Shown one piece after another: positions 1 through 9,148 of a DNA stretch of 64,000 bases. The notes beneath the pieces were generated by a model, which was not told the origin of the DNA, searched no databases, and saw only the letters and a list, made by a program, of their open reading frames with translations. The stretch's first letter is position 1, and every line of letters begins with the position of its first letter. The stretch covers positions 204,285 to 268,284 of the forward strand of contig JAJDTL010000020.1 of the NCBI GenBank assembly GCA_022827195.1, read 5' to 3'. A program made the translations under genes and the position numbers. The stretch is from Caldilineaceae bacterium (GTDB lineage: Bacteria > Chloroflexota > Anaerolineae > Caldilineales > Caldilineaceae).

Positions 1-459
1 GCAGAGCATGATGAGCAGCGCGGCAGCAAAGATGATCGTCTTGACGATGGGAAAGGTGATCCCGACAAGCTCGACGGAGCCGTTGTAGCTGACGGCGATG
101 TTACGCGGGTCCGAAGAGAACAGGATTTTGAAGAGGTTGGCCAGTGCGATGGAGACGCCGAAAGTGACGAGCAGGGTCATCAGGTGGGGACGCTCGACGA
201 TTCGGTTGATCAACACGATCTGCAAGAGATAGCCGGCCAGGAACATCAGCGGCAGGATCAGGGCCAGCGACGCGAAGGGGTCCAACCCGAAGAGGCGGAA
301 CATCCCCCAGGCGAGGTAGGCCCCGATCATGAGGAACTCGCCGTGGGCCAGGTTGATCACGCCCATTACGCCCCAGATCACCGAGAAGCCGAGCACCATT
401 ACGGCGTAGAAACCGCCGAGCAATAGCCCGCTGACGAGCGCCTGCAGAAGCTGGTCCAT
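1..459 (-). CDS. livH: Branched-chain amino acid ABC transporter permease, LivH type (partial)
   Basis: Inner-membrane permease of a HAAT-type (Liv) ABC importer. The reading frame starts at the ATG ending at 459 and runs off the window edge with no stop, giving the first 153 residues. The N-terminus has the pattern of LivH proteins: a hydrophobic first helix with GGFYAVMVLGFSVIWGVMG followed by the family hallmark INLAHGEFLMIGAY, then a second helix and a loop ending NRIVERPHLMTLLVTFG. The binding-protein gene lies 160 bp upstream on the same strand, so the two probably form one transporter operon with the remaining permease and ATPases outside the window. The substrate cannot be read from this fragment; amino acids, amides or urea are possible for this family. 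Confidence 0.88.
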   Translation of the reverse strand, partial: MDQLLQALVSGLLLGGFYAVMVLGFSVIWGVMGVINLAHGEFLMIGAYLAWGMFRLFGLDPFASLALILPLMFLAGYLLQIVLINRIVERPHLMTLLVTFGVSIALANLFKILFSSDPRNIAVSYNGSVELVGITFPIVKTIIFAAALLIMLC

Positions 460-472
460 GCTTGAGAGTCTT

Positions 473-500
473 CAGTTTCCAGTCTTTCGTTGTCAGTAAC
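473..500. repeat. Degenerate heptamer tandem repeat (4 units)
   Basis: Four 7-bp units (cagtttc, cagtctt, tcgttgt, cagtaac) lie just upstream of the livH start, in the space between livH and the binding-protein gene. They belong to the CAGTTGC-like family of short tandem repeats seen at several other intergenic spots in this window. Confidence 0.5.
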
Positions 501-619
501 ACCGCAGGCCTAAGCCGTGGGCGATCCCTTGAGAATATTGCTTCAACTGCATCTGCGGAGGACTGCAGGAGCATGCGGCTGCGACTGCACATTGAGATAT
601 GGGACACAGAGCCGGAGTC

Positions 620-1879
620 TTACCGATCTTTCCAGGTTGGGGCCGGGTAGTTCAATTCGGCGACCGCGGCGTTGGTCGGCGCGACGACCAGTATTTCACC
701 GTTCTGGATCTGAATCGCGCCCATCGGTTTGGCGGCGTTGCGGCCTTTTTCATCGAAGCTGATGGGGCCATAGAAGGTGACCACGTCAAGGTTGCGCAGG
801 CTCGCGCGCACGGCATCGGTGTCGATGGCGCCGGCCTGCTCGATGGCGATGTGCAGCGCGAGCGCGGTGGCGGTCGATTCCGCGGCCTGGTAGGTGGGCG
901 GCTCGCCCCACAGGTTCTCGTAGCGGGCAGCGTACTCGGCCGCGGTGCCGAAGTACTCGTCGGCGTAGCTCATCGACGCCTCCCACTGGGTGGGGCCGAT
1001 GACGTACTCGGAGTCGGCGCCGACCTCTTCGATCAGTTTCGGGTTGCTCGGGCCGACGGTGATAACCATCGCCTTGGGGTTGAAGTCCAGCTCCTTGGCC
1101 GCGCGGATAAAGAGGACGGCGTCGTTGAAGTGTCCGCCGCCGATGAAAATATCCGGCTCCAGTTCCTTGAATTTGGCCATGATTCCGCTGACGTCGGCCA
1201 CGTTGACGGGGTAGGTTTCGACGCCGAGCACTTCGAGACCGTACTCCTCGGCCCAGCGCTGCGCGCCATCGGCTACGCTGGTGGGGAAGGCGGTGTCCTC
1301 GTAGGCGATGACAACCGTTTCGGCGCCTTGGTCAGCGAGCAGTTGTAAGGCCGACCGCGTATAGTTCACGGCCGGCGTCAGGACCGCGAACAGATTCTGG
1401 AATCCCCGTTCAAAGAGGGGCTCGGCCGCGCCGTTGCCCTCGATCATGATCTTGTTGTACTTTTCGGCAATCGCGCTGGCGCTCTGTGTCAGGAATGAGC
1501 TGTATGGCCCCAGCAGGAAGTCGACCCGGTCCTCGTTGATCAGCTTTTCGACCAGGCGGGCGGCCGTGTCGGGGTCGCCCTCGTCGTCGTACATGATCAA
1601 CTCGACCTTGTACCGTTCGTCTCCGACCTTGATGCCGCCGTATTCGTTGTTGACCCAGTCCAGCCAGACGCCGTAGCCCTGGCGCGTGTCTTTTCCTTCG
1701 CGCGAGAATTTGCCGGTCTCGCTGACTGCGGCGCCGAGATAGATGATCTTTTCCGCGTCCGCGCCTGTGGCGGCGGATTGCGGCTCATCCACCGGCGCGG
1801 GCGGCGCCAGCGAGCAGGCAGCCGCGACGATAGCCGCCATCAGCAGTAACGGGAGTATTGACAGTCGTTTTCGCATCAT
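620..1879 (-). CDS. ABC transporter substrate-binding lipoprotein, LivK/amide-binding type
   Basis: Predicted extracytoplasmic binding protein (Peripla_BP_6, type I fold) for the Liv-type transporter that follows it. I start it at the ATG ending at 1879, not at the longer frame from 1918, because GGAGGG sits 5 bases upstream and the protein then begins MMRKRLSILPLLLMAAIVAAAC, a lipoprotein signal with a lipobox cysteine. After the signal come YLGAAVSETGKFSREGKDT and the Rossmann-like repeats usual for this fold (LLGPYSSFLTQSASAIAEKY). Length about 419 aa is normal. The ligand is unknown; such proteins bind amino acids, amides or aromatic acids. A good divergent promoter sits at 1997-2026. Confidence 0.88.
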   Translation of the reverse strand: MMRKRLSILPLLLMAAIVAAACSLAPPAPVDEPQSAATGADAEKIIYLGAAVSETGKFSREGKDTRQGYGVWLDWVNNEYGGIKVGDERYKVELIMYDDEGDPDTAARLVEKLINEDRVDFLLGPYSSFLTQSASAIAEKYNKIMIEGNGAAEPLFERGFQNLFAVLTPAVNYTRSALQLLADQGAETVVIAYEDTAFPTSVADGAQRWAEEYGLEVLGVETYPVNVADVSGIMAKFKELEPDIFIGGGHFNDAVLFIRAAKELDFNPKAMVITVGPSNPKLIEEVGADSEYVIGPTQWEASMSYADEYFGTAAEYAARYENLWGEPPTYQAAESTATALALHIAIEQAGAIDTDAVRASLRNLDVVTFYGPISFDEKGRNAAKPMGAIQIQNGEILVVAPTNAAVAELNYPAPTWKDR

Positions 1880-1996
1880 GCAGGCCCTCCGCAAGTCGCA
1901 GATTCCGGAAACGGGCATCGTCTGAATTGGCGGGGGAAAACTGAAGATGAAGCCGTTCCCAGAGCCGTCACGCCGGACGGTTATACACTGGAATTG

Positions 1997-2026
1997 ATGA
2001 TACTCCAGGGTATTTCACGCTGTCAA
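1997..2026 (-). promoter_or_regulatory. Sigma70-type promoter for the binding-protein/livH operon
   Basis: On the minus strand TTGACA (2021-2026) is separated by 18 bp from TATCAT (1997-2002). Transcription would begin near 1990, giving a leader of about 110 nt before the ATG at 1879. Confidence 0.6.
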
Positions 2027-2089
2027 TTTGCACGGTGGCGGGTCGCGCTTCGGACACGGCTGTCGCTTGTGAACGCGTTCCGGTATGGT

Positions 2090-2119
2090 TTGACCCAATG
2101 AAAACGGGAATGCTACAAT
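2090..2119 (+). promoter_or_regulatory. Sigma70-type promoter for the DUF1385 gene
   Basis: TTGACC (2090-2095), 18-bp spacer, TACAAT (2114-2119). Expected transcription start near 2126. This makes the TTG at 2129 a nearly leaderless start and the GTG at 2240 a start with a leader of about 113 nt. Confidence 0.55.
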
Positions 2120-2239
2120 CACCGGTGTTTGGAGCACGTCTGTCGGCATTTTCGGGAGGGCCGGCGCAGCCACGTGCGACCACAAAAGGATTCGAGAGCG
2201 GCGGTGGCAGCGCTGCCGCACCATTCGATAGGCGGCGTT

Positions 2240-3223
2240 GTGAGCACACAGTTCTACGGCGGGCAGGCGGTCATTGAAGGCGTGATGATGCGGGGGCGCA
2301 AGGCGATGTCGATTGCCGTGCGCAACGCCCAGGGCACGATCATTGTGCATGAGGAGCCGCTCACAGCCAGGATCTACACGCGCAAATGGGGGCAGTGGCC
2401 GTTCGTGCGCGGGCTGGCCATGTTATGGGATGCGCTCGGCCTGGGCATGCGCGCGCTGATGTGGAGCGCGGACGTGGCGATGCAGGAGGATGACGCTGAA
2501 GAGCAGGTCGAGTTTTCCGGCCCGGTGGCGTGGACGACGATCGCGACAAGCCTTGCTTTTGCCGTGGCCGTCTTTTTCCTGCTCCCCACCTTCGCCAGCC
2601 GCTGGTTTGCGGGCTTTTTCGAGCACAACCCCTATCTTGACGCGGTAGCCGAAGGCGGCATCCGCCTCATTTTGTTCGTGGTCTATCTGTGGGCAATCAG
2701 TTTTTTGCCCGACATTCGCCGCGTCTTCGCCTATCACGGCGCTGAACACAAGACGATCAATGCGTACGAGGCCGGGGATGCGCTGAATGCGGCGAGCGTG
2801 CAGAAGCACAGCGTCCAGCATGTGCGCTGCGGCACCAGTTTTCTGCTCTATGTGCTCGTGATCAGCATTTTGCTCTTTGCGCCGCTGACTTTCGCGGGGA
2901 TCGAGTACGCCTGGCTGGCCCTGGTTTTGCGTTTTGTCTCCCGGCTGCTGCTGATCCCGCTGGTCGCGGCCATCTCCTATGAGATTATTCGGTTCAGCGC
3001 GAATCATGCCGGCAACCCCTTAATGCGCCTGCTGATTGCCCCCGGCCTGCTTCTCCAGCGCATCACCACGCGCGAGCCGGACGACAGCATGGTGGAGTGC
3101 GCGATCGCGGCGCTGGTGCCGGTGCTGGCAGCCGATGGACGCGTGGCGGCTTCCGCCGGGACCGACTCCACAGATCAGACGGGCGAAGAGTCCGCGGGCG
3201 CGACCGCGGTGCTGAGCAATTAA
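2240..3223 (+). CDS. DUF1385 family integral membrane protein (YqhQ-like)
   Basis: Polytopic membrane protein of the DUF1385 family, function unknown (the Bacillus member is YqhQ). The family signature [15 protein letters not shown] opens the protein, followed by two central membrane helices and the second hallmark [17 protein letters not shown], then two or three further hydrophobic helices and a short variable C-terminus. I start at GTG 2240, which puts the signature at residues 5-19 as in relatives, with AGGCGG a few bases upstream. A longer frame from TTG 2129 adds 37 residues of low-complexity, basic sequence with no family match. Length of 327 aa is typical. It stands alone between divergent and convergent neighbours. 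Confidence 0.85.
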   Translation: MSTQFYGGQAVIEGVMMRGRKAMSIAVRNAQGTIIVHEEPLTARIYTRKWGQWPFVRGLAMLWDALGLGMRALMWSADVAMQEDDAEEQVEFSGPVAWTTIATSLAFAVAVFFLLPTFASRWFAGFFEHNPYLDAVAEGGIRLILFVVYLWAISFLPDIRRVFAYHGAEHKTINAYEAGDALNAASVQKHSVQHVRCGTSFLLYVLVISILLFAPLTFAGIEYAWLALVLRFVSRLLLIPLVAAISYEIIRFSANHAGNPLMRLLIAPGLLLQRITTREPDDSMVECAIAALVPVLAADGRVAASAGTDSTDQTGEESAGATAVLSN

Positions 3224-3265
3224 CTCTTAGGGGCATCAAAGGCCAGGTTTCGGGGTACGTCCATT

Positions 3266-6200
3266 CTAGGGGCGCTGCTGATTGTAAAGCTCCGCGTCAA
3301 TGGCATCCGCCAGCAGAACCTGCTGGCGGGCGGCCGGGTTCAGGCGGCCCAGCTCTGCCATGTAGCGCGCCATACTCCCCAAGTCGTTCAACTCAAGACC
3401 GTGCAGGGTGCGCACGAAGGTGATCTGGAAGGGGTCGCCCGTCAAAAGGCGGGGGATGCGTAAGCTCTGCATCACGCCCTCGGTCAGGTCGCTGTCCGGG
3501 TCGCCGGAGACGGCGGCGAATTCGACCGGCAGGCCGTAGGCGGCCAGGCGGTCGGAGACATCGTAGTTGGCCGCGGGTTTGGCGACGCTCCACATCTCTT
3601 CCAGATAGCGTAGCGTTGCGGCGGAAACTGGTGTGAACGTCCCTTCGGGAGAGAAGGAGGTGAAATCCTCCGACGAGGCGATGTCTCGCCAGAGGAGATG
3701 CTCAAGGTTGTAGTCGCGGGCGAGCGTGCGCACGAATTCCCGGCGTGCGGCGAGGTTCTCATCCTCGTGGAAGGCTCGCCCACCGCCGGCTGCCTGTTCT
3801 GGCGTTTCTGTCGGCGCAGCTGCGACCGCGTCCTGCGCGCTGCGGCGGACGTAGGCGGCCAGGCTCTGCGCGAGGCCCCGCTGAACTTCCCCTCTTTGCG
3901 TATTGTCGTGCTGGCCGGTGAACAGGGCCGCGAGTCGGTCACGGCGCTGAGGCGACGTCCAGATTTCGCGCAGACGCCCTTCCCCATGGCGACCTTCAGC
4001 GTCCTGGCGGCTGCGCATAAAGGCCTGGCACCGCTCCCACAGCGCTGAATTGAGATGGGGGCGATAGAGATGAGTGCTGGTCACCTCCGCGGGCGGCAGG
4101 GGAGGCAACGCCTCGCTGACCGACCAGTCCTGCAGAAGCTCGCAGGTCTCCTCAAGAACGCGGTCCATCTGTTGCAGCATCTGTTGCAGGCGCTCATGGA
4201 CGCGTCCCAGCCCGCGCTGCACACCCTCCTGCAACCGGCCGGTCAACTCGGAACGGGCCAGGTTCACCCGTTCTCGCCGCAGCGCACGAACGCGCCGCAG
4301 CCGCGCCCGGAAAGAGATCATCGCGCCCAGAAACGCGCCGAGCATCAGTCCAATGAAGGTGGCCGCGTTGGCCTCGCTCTCGATGAAATCGACGATTGCG
4401 CCGGCAAACGCCTCGTCCATCAGTCCCATGAGCGCGACCGCGTTTGCATCGCTCGCTACGATGGCGTCAATGTTGCCTGCCAACCCGGAACCGAACAGAT
4501 AGAGCAGAGTCAGCAGCACGATGCCGCTCAACAGGCCGCCCGCCCTCGTCATCGAACCGAAGAGAGAGGGCTGGTCGCCAAGCGTGCGCATATAGCGTGC
4601 GCGCCAGTCGCGCAGCTCGAGCTGGCGTTCGGCGTGGCCGGCTCCGGTCTTCGGGATAACGTCATTTGCGAAGCTGGAGAGCGCATGGCGTTCCAGCCCC
4701 AGCTCGTAGAGCCACTGGTGGAGCTGCCGCCGCGCATGTACGATCCCCGCCGGCTGCGAACCGAGAAGCGTGAGCAACCTCGTGCGCATTCGCACGGCGA
4801 TGGCCGGCAGAAAGCGGGCGTCGCTCGCGTTTTGAGGCAGGCCGTTTTCGCGCAGGGCGGCCAATCCCCAGGCGGAGTCCAGCGCGCCGGCGTCGGTGCT
4901 TTCTTCAAACTGGGCCAGAATCTCGTGCAGGTGACTGTCGAAAGAGGCCTGCCAGCGGACCGGGTCCAGTCCGCGCAGCTTGCGTGCGGTCGCGTTCGGC
5001 AATATGTAGCTGGGGTGGACAGAGATCTGCTCAACCGATTGGGGACTGAGCTCATTGAACAGGTGGGGCATCTGCTCGGTAAGCTGTGTCAACACCTGCT
5101 GCGACGTTGCGCCCAGCTCCTGTAGAGGCGTCAACGGCTCCATGTTTGGCGCCGCGGGCGGCGGCGAGATGACAGCCCCGCCCGCTGCCTCGGTGGGCAA
5201 AACCATCTCGCGTAAGAGTCTCTTGCCTTCGTTTTCCTGCGCAGTCTGCAGTAGATAGTCAATCGGCAGATAATCTGCGGCTGCGCCCAGCAGGCTGTAC
5301 GGCCGCTCGCCGGCATTGCGCAGGTCGATGCCGACCTGTTCATCTATGTAAGCGGCCCCGTCGGCGGTGATGAGAGACTGTAGCGCGTTGCTGACGAGAA
5401 CGGAGAGCTCGTAGCTGTTGCGGGCCAGTCCTTGATTGCTTTTTTCGCGGTCGACCAGGTAGATGCGGTCAAAGAGCTGATGTCCCAGCCACTCCTCCGG
5501 CAGCGAGCCGCGACTAGTACCGCGCTTGCCCAAATCCTGACGCATGGATGCCGTAAATTTGGCGAGATTGACGGGGCGGAGCCCGGTGAGCGCCTCCAGT
5601 TCCGCCATCGCCGCGTAGCAGGTGGCATCCTCGATGACACGGCTGCTGTCGGTCGCGTAGCTGCCCGCCGCGAATATGCCGACAACCTGAGCGATGTGGC
5701 GCTGTCCCAGATAGTTGAGCTGATGCGCGATCGTCGGCCAGATCAGCGCCGAGGTAAGCGGTTCGAAGAGCGGCGCGATGACGTAAAGGGTCGTCTGCAC
5801 GAAGGGATCGCCCGGCACGTGGGTGTCGGCGCGGATCGGGTCGATGATATTGGATGCGACCAGGTGGGCGATGTGGTCGCCGGCCTGCAGGCCGGCGCGA
5901 AAAGCATGGCGCCGCGTGGGCGGGTCGTGCGCGGTCTGCGCTGCAGGCGGCATGCCGGCGCCGCCGAGCGCATCGCCGCTCTGTTCGTCTTTGCTCGGCC
6001 TGCGGAATGGCCAGGGCAGTCCTCTGCGGGGAGAAGAATCGTTCCCGCGCCTTCCTGCGTTCGCCTGCCACTGCAGAGGGACCAGGGTTTCGCCGACCGC
6101 GTCCAGAAACTGGCTGGCCCGCCGCTGGCTGGCGGCAAGCGGCGCGGCGTGTCCGCCTGCGGCCGTCTTCCTGGAGCGGTCGAGCTTGTGCAGCAAGCGC

Positions 6201-6457
6201 TCCAGGTAGAAGGGAGGCAGCCGGCTGTCGCGCAGGGTGAACAGGCTGAGGTCAAGCTCGCCCTGTTGGTCGAGATGATCGGAGGGGAGGAGGGCTGCAA
6301 AACGAGTGATGCGGGTCAGGTCGGGGCCGTCGATGCCGGTGGCGATGCGTTGTTCCTGGGCAGCCTGCAGGCGCGGCGCCAGGTGGAGCATAGTCTGCAA
6401 GCCCCATCCGCCAAAACAGAGTATCGCGGCTCGGCTACGCGTTGCGCCGGGAAGCAT
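3266..6457 (-). CDS. Large membrane protein with degenerate tubulin-like N-terminal region and coiled coil
   Basis: Protein of 1063 aa, not assigned to a named family by me. Residues 1-30 contain a glycine loop (CFGGWGLQTM), and residues 224-290 (LYVIAPLF... VVGIFAAGSY... CYAAMAELEAL) line up by eye with residues 167-240 of the tubulin-like protein encoded just upstream (VYVVSSLCGG... VVGIFFLPDV... NAYAALKEL). The GGTGAG nucleotide signature of that neighbour is replaced here by FEPLTSA, so it should not bind GTP in the normal way. Two hydrophobic segments lie at about 640-660 and 698-716, followed by a basic, heptad-rich region (about 716-790). It is the last gene of the three-gene minus-strand set and starts 104 bp after the tubulin-like stop. 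Inference: a membrane-anchored partner of the GTPase. Confidence 0.6.
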   Translation of the reverse strand: MLPGATRSRAAILCFGGWGLQTMLHLAPRLQAAQEQRIATGIDGPDLTRITRFAALLPSDHLDQQGELDLSLFTLRDSRLPPFYLERLLHKLDRSRKTAAGGHAAPLAASQRRASQFLDAVGETLVPLQWQANAGRRGNDSSPRRGLPWPFRRPSKDEQSGDALGGAGMPPAAQTAHDPPTRRHAFRAGLQAGDHIAHLVASNIIDPIRADTHVPGDPFVQTTLYVIAPLFEPLTSALIWPTIAHQLNYLGQRHIAQVVGIFAAGSYATDSSRVIEDATCYAAMAELEALTGLRPVNLAKFTASMRQDLGKRGTSRGSLPEEWLGHQLFDRIYLVDREKSNQGLARNSYELSVLVSNALQSLITADGAAYIDEQVGIDLRNAGERPYSLLGAAADYLPIDYLLQTAQENEGKRLLREMVLPTEAAGGAVISPPPAAPNMEPLTPLQELGATSQQVLTQLTEQMPHLFNELSPQSVEQISVHPSYILPNATARKLRGLDPVRWQASFDSHLHEILAQFEESTDAGALDSAWGLAALRENGLPQNASDARFLPAIAVRMRTRLLTLLGSQPAGIVHARRQLHQWLYELGLERHALSSFANDVIPKTGAGHAERQLELRDWRARYMRTLGDQPSLFGSMTRAGGLLSGIVLLTLLYLFGSGLAGNIDAIVASDANAVALMGLMDEAFAGAIVDFIESEANAATFIGLMLGAFLGAMISFRARLRRVRALRRERVNLARSELTGRLQEGVQRGLGRVHERLQQMLQQMDRVLEETCELLQDWSVSEALPPLPPAEVTSTHLYRPHLNSALWERCQAFMRSRQDAEGRHGEGRLREIWTSPQRRDRLAALFTGQHDNTQRGEVQRGLAQSLAAYVRRSAQDAVAAAPTETPEQAAGGGRAFHEDENLAARREFVRTLARDYNLEHLLWRDIASSEDFTSFSPEGTFTPVSAATLRYLEEMWSVAKPAANYDVSDRLAAYGLPVEFAAVSGDPDSDLTEGVMQSLRIPRLLTGDPFQITFVRTLHGLELNDLGSMARYMAELGRLNPAARQQVLLADAIDAELYNQQRP

Positions 6458-6460
6458 TGG

Positions 6461-6495
6461 GAGTTTTGAGTTTCCAGTTCTTAGTTTTCAGTTGT
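6461..6495. repeat. Degenerate heptamer tandem repeat (5 units)
   Basis: Units gagtttt, gagtttc, cagttct, tagtttt, cagttgt in strict 7-bp register. They begin 4 bp upstream of the start of the 1063-aa membrane protein gene (minus strand) and fill the short gap between it and the tubulin-like gene. Confidence 0.6.
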
Positions 6496-6561
6496 CTGCT
6501 CGTTGGGCGCTGAGCGCATTCACTAGCGAGTCACGACCAAGGAAAAGCGTGTGGCTGGAAC

Positions 6562-9027
6562 TTAAAAGTTGTCCTCGGTGATTTCGGGCAGATCGACCCA
6601 GGCGGGGTGGAGATGAAATTCCTCGCGGGCGGGGAAATCACGCTCGTTTTCATACTGCGCCCGAAATTCGTCAAGGCGGTCGATCAGCGTCACCGGCAGG
6701 CCGTGGACGATCCACACGGCGTCCATGCGGCCGGTGTCGCCGGTGGGAATCCATTTGATGTCCTCCTGGCCAATCATCGCCATTGCCAGGTTCGGGTCGT
6801 CATGGCGGGCGGACGGCGTGGCCGCCAGGCGAATGTGCTCCAGATTGCCGTCGTGGAAGCTGAAGCGGTCCGAGTCCCAGCGGATGTAGGGATTGAGGCG
6901 GTCGAGCCACTGCTGCACGCGGTTGTTGGGCAGGGGCCGCGACTGCTGTGTCTCCTCGCCATGCTGTACATCGATGATGTGCCGGATGTCCACGCACTGC
7001 AGCACGCGGCCCAGCAAACTTCGTTCGTTGGCGATTGCGTTGGTGAGATTGGCGAAAAGCTCTTCGGCGGATACGGGCTGGCCGCTGCTTGAAATGCGGT
7101 CGATGGCAGGCCCCAGCAGGGTTTCCCAGTCGCTTGGATAGACGACCTGTGCCGCGTTACGGTAGAAATGCTGCAAGTAGTCGCGCCCGACCGCGCCGGT
7201 CTCCAGTTCATAGTAAGTGTTTGTGCTGGCCGTGCCGTCGGGAATGCGGGGATCGATTCTGTCAGCGGCCCTTCTTGCCGCCTGATTGGCCCGCCCCAGC
7301 GCGCTGCCGGCATTGTCAATCTGCGTTCGGAACAGTTCGCGCATCTGCGTGCTGTGAGAGAAGAGCCGCTCGACCAGGACCCGCTCCAGCCTGTCGCGGC
7401 GCTGGTTCAGGCGCGCGCGGGCCTTGCGCTGGCGCATGTCGCGCGCGCGGTCGCGCGCCTGGCGCGGGTTGAAGGCGGCCAGCAGCAGATCGCCGAAGCT
7501 GCCGGCAATCTGGCCGATCTGTTCGGCGGCTCCTCCCTGCTGTGCCAGCAGTGTGCGCCAGCCGGCGCGGTCCTCCTCGGTCACCGGATGATTGTTGACA
7601 AGGAATAGCCTCTGTTTGATCAGCGACTCCATCGGCGCCGTCGAGGGGTTGAGCGGCGCCAGCAGGTCGGCCAGCGTAAGTGCGCCGCGCAGCCCTGTCT
7701 CCAGCACGGTTTGGCGAAATGCGGTGTCGACCGCGGTCTTGAAGCCGAGCCATGCGCCGCGCTGCTCTTCGACCTCCTCGACCAGCTCCTCCAGCCGGTC
7801 GTTGTCCAGCGAAAGATAGCGGGCGCGCATGCGCGACAGCAGCCCCTGCCAGATTGAGAGTATCTTCTGACGGCTCTGGGTTGAGATAGGCTGGCGCGGG
7901 TCGTTAAGCTCCGGCCCGGCGGCCAGCCGCCTCACGCAGTCGGCCAGGAAGGCCTGCTGCCAGAAGTTGACCAGCGTCTCGTCCGGCGCGACGATGGCGG
8001 ACGCGGCAAAGCTGCTGTAAACGAGATAGTTGCCTTTCTTCGGGCTGCGCTCGTTCACCACCTCGGCCGCGGCGACGCTGCCCGACATGCGTTCGCGCAC
8101 GACGTTGACCTCCAACCCGAGGATCTCGCTGCTGAGATGGCTGATGGCCGTCAGCTGGATGAGATGCGCGGCCAGGTTCTCGGCGTCGGTCTTGCGCGCG
8201 AGGCTGCGGCCGTCGCGGTTGGTGCGCCCGAGCAGAAAGATGAAGTCGAACGGGGCGTAAGGCGTGTCGGGCAGGGCGCGCTGCTCGCTGGGATAGAGCT
8301 CGTGGAACTGCTGCGTCTCCTGAAAATAGTTAAGCTCCTTCAGGGCGGCGTAGGCGTTGGCCTTGATCCGTCGTCGCTGCAGGTCGCTGTTGATCTCCTC
8401 TTCGAGGACGTCCGGCAGGAAGAAGATGCCGACGACGCGCGCGTTGCTGCGCACGAGTGCGCGCACGCGGTGGGCCACGTCCATGAACATGCCGGCGCCC
8501 GTGCCGCCGCAGAGGCTGCTGACGACGTAGACGAGCTGGTAGTTGCTCATCACCGGAAAGCGGCGGTTCTGCGCCATTTCCAGGTCGCGGATCTTGTCGA
8601 GGGCCGCGTACTTCGTCTCCAGGAGCCGCTTGAAGTTTACGTAGTTGCGGAAGAACGAGAGCCGCCCGATTGGGCGCAGCTGTTTGGCGCCGTTATGGAT
8701 ATAGCCCAAGGGAATCGAAGGATAGTCCCACCAGCGGGCGATCTCCGGGTGGTTCTCGAGATTGTCCACCAGCCGCGTGGCGTCGAACTTGCCCATGTAG
8801 GCTGATTCATCGGCGTAGAGAGGCTCCTGGTCGAGTCGGTTGATCAGTGGTTCGGTGTCCAGCGCCAGGAGTTGAATCATCGCGGGCAGCGATTCGCCGC
8901 CCCAGGCTTTGCGCAGCCGCCTCTTGACCGCGCGCACGGCATTCGTGCCCATTCCGCCTACGCCGACGACGAGCGTAGGATAGATCGTCGGTTTTTCGCT
9001 GATGAACGGGGCCCCGCTCTGCTCCAT
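6562..9027 (-). CDS. FtsZ/tubulin-superfamily GTPase-like protein (Tubulin_2 type)
   Basis: An 821-aa protein of the FtsZ/tubulin superfamily. The N-terminal part has a phosphate-binding glycine loop (VGVGGMGTNAV, about 21-31), a T2-like strand (LLALDTEP, 53-60) and the tubulin signature loop CGGTGAGMFMD (173-183), so nucleotide binding is likely. The remaining ~580 residues are an alpha-helical extension rich in Arg/Gln and are much longer than any FtsZ C-terminus. This matches the non-division tubulin-like families described by comparative genomics (FtsZl-1/Tubulin_2), which have been proposed to act in membrane remodelling. It lies between a VWA membrane protein and a second, degenerate tubulin-like membrane protein on the same strand, suggesting a shared complex. 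It is not the cell-division FtsZ. Confidence 0.82.
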   Translation of the reverse strand: MEQSGAPFISEKPTIYPTLVVGVGGMGTNAVRAVKRRLRKAWGGESLPAMIQLLALDTEPLINRLDQEPLYADESAYMGKFDATRLVDNLENHPEIARWWDYPSIPLGYIHNGAKQLRPIGRLSFFRNYVNFKRLLETKYAALDKIRDLEMAQNRRFPVMSNYQLVYVVSSLCGGTGAGMFMDVAHRVRALVRSNARVVGIFFLPDVLEEEINSDLQRRRIKANAYAALKELNYFQETQQFHELYPSEQRALPDTPYAPFDFIFLLGRTNRDGRSLARKTDAENLAAHLIQLTAISHLSSEILGLEVNVVRERMSGSVAAAEVVNERSPKKGNYLVYSSFAASAIVAPDETLVNFWQQAFLADCVRRLAAGPELNDPRQPISTQSRQKILSIWQGLLSRMRARYLSLDNDRLEELVEEVEEQRGAWLGFKTAVDTAFRQTVLETGLRGALTLADLLAPLNPSTAPMESLIKQRLFLVNNHPVTEEDRAGWRTLLAQQGGAAEQIGQIAGSFGDLLLAAFNPRQARDRARDMRQRKARARLNQRRDRLERVLVERLFSHSTQMRELFRTQIDNAGSALGRANQAARRAADRIDPRIPDGTASTNTYYELETGAVGRDYLQHFYRNAAQVVYPSDWETLLGPAIDRISSSGQPVSAEELFANLTNAIANERSLLGRVLQCVDIRHIIDVQHGEETQQSRPLPNNRVQQWLDRLNPYIRWDSDRFSFHDGNLEHIRLAATPSARHDDPNLAMAMIGQEDIKWIPTGDTGRMDAVWIVHGLPVTLIDRLDEFRAQYENERDFPAREEFHLHPAWVDLPEITEDNF

Positions 9028-9148
9028 AACAGGTTTCCTTCAATCGCACTTCGTGGTTCGCTCTTAAGCTTCTGGTATCTGCGCACTTTCGCAGACCTGA
9101 ACTGATTGCCGGCAACCGGGAGCAGAGAATCAGACGTTGTTTCGTAGT

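Larger units (their letters stand above)
1880..2239. other. Divergent intergenic region with two promoters
   Basis: This gap separates the minus-strand transporter operon from the plus-strand DUF1385 gene. It holds one promoter-like element for each direction (1997-2026 minus, 2090-2119 plus). I see no convincing gene in it. Confidence 0.6.

Noticed and set aside
2129..2239. N-terminal extension of the DUF1385 gene from TTG 2129
   Set aside because: The extra 37 residues are not family-like and the start would lie 3 nt from the expected transcription start; kept only as an alternative.
4055..5125. Long plus-strand frame (356 aa) opposite the 1063-aa protein gene
   Set aside because: It is a GC-rich shadow of the minus-strand gene, with Arg/Gln/Pro-rich composition and no family motif.
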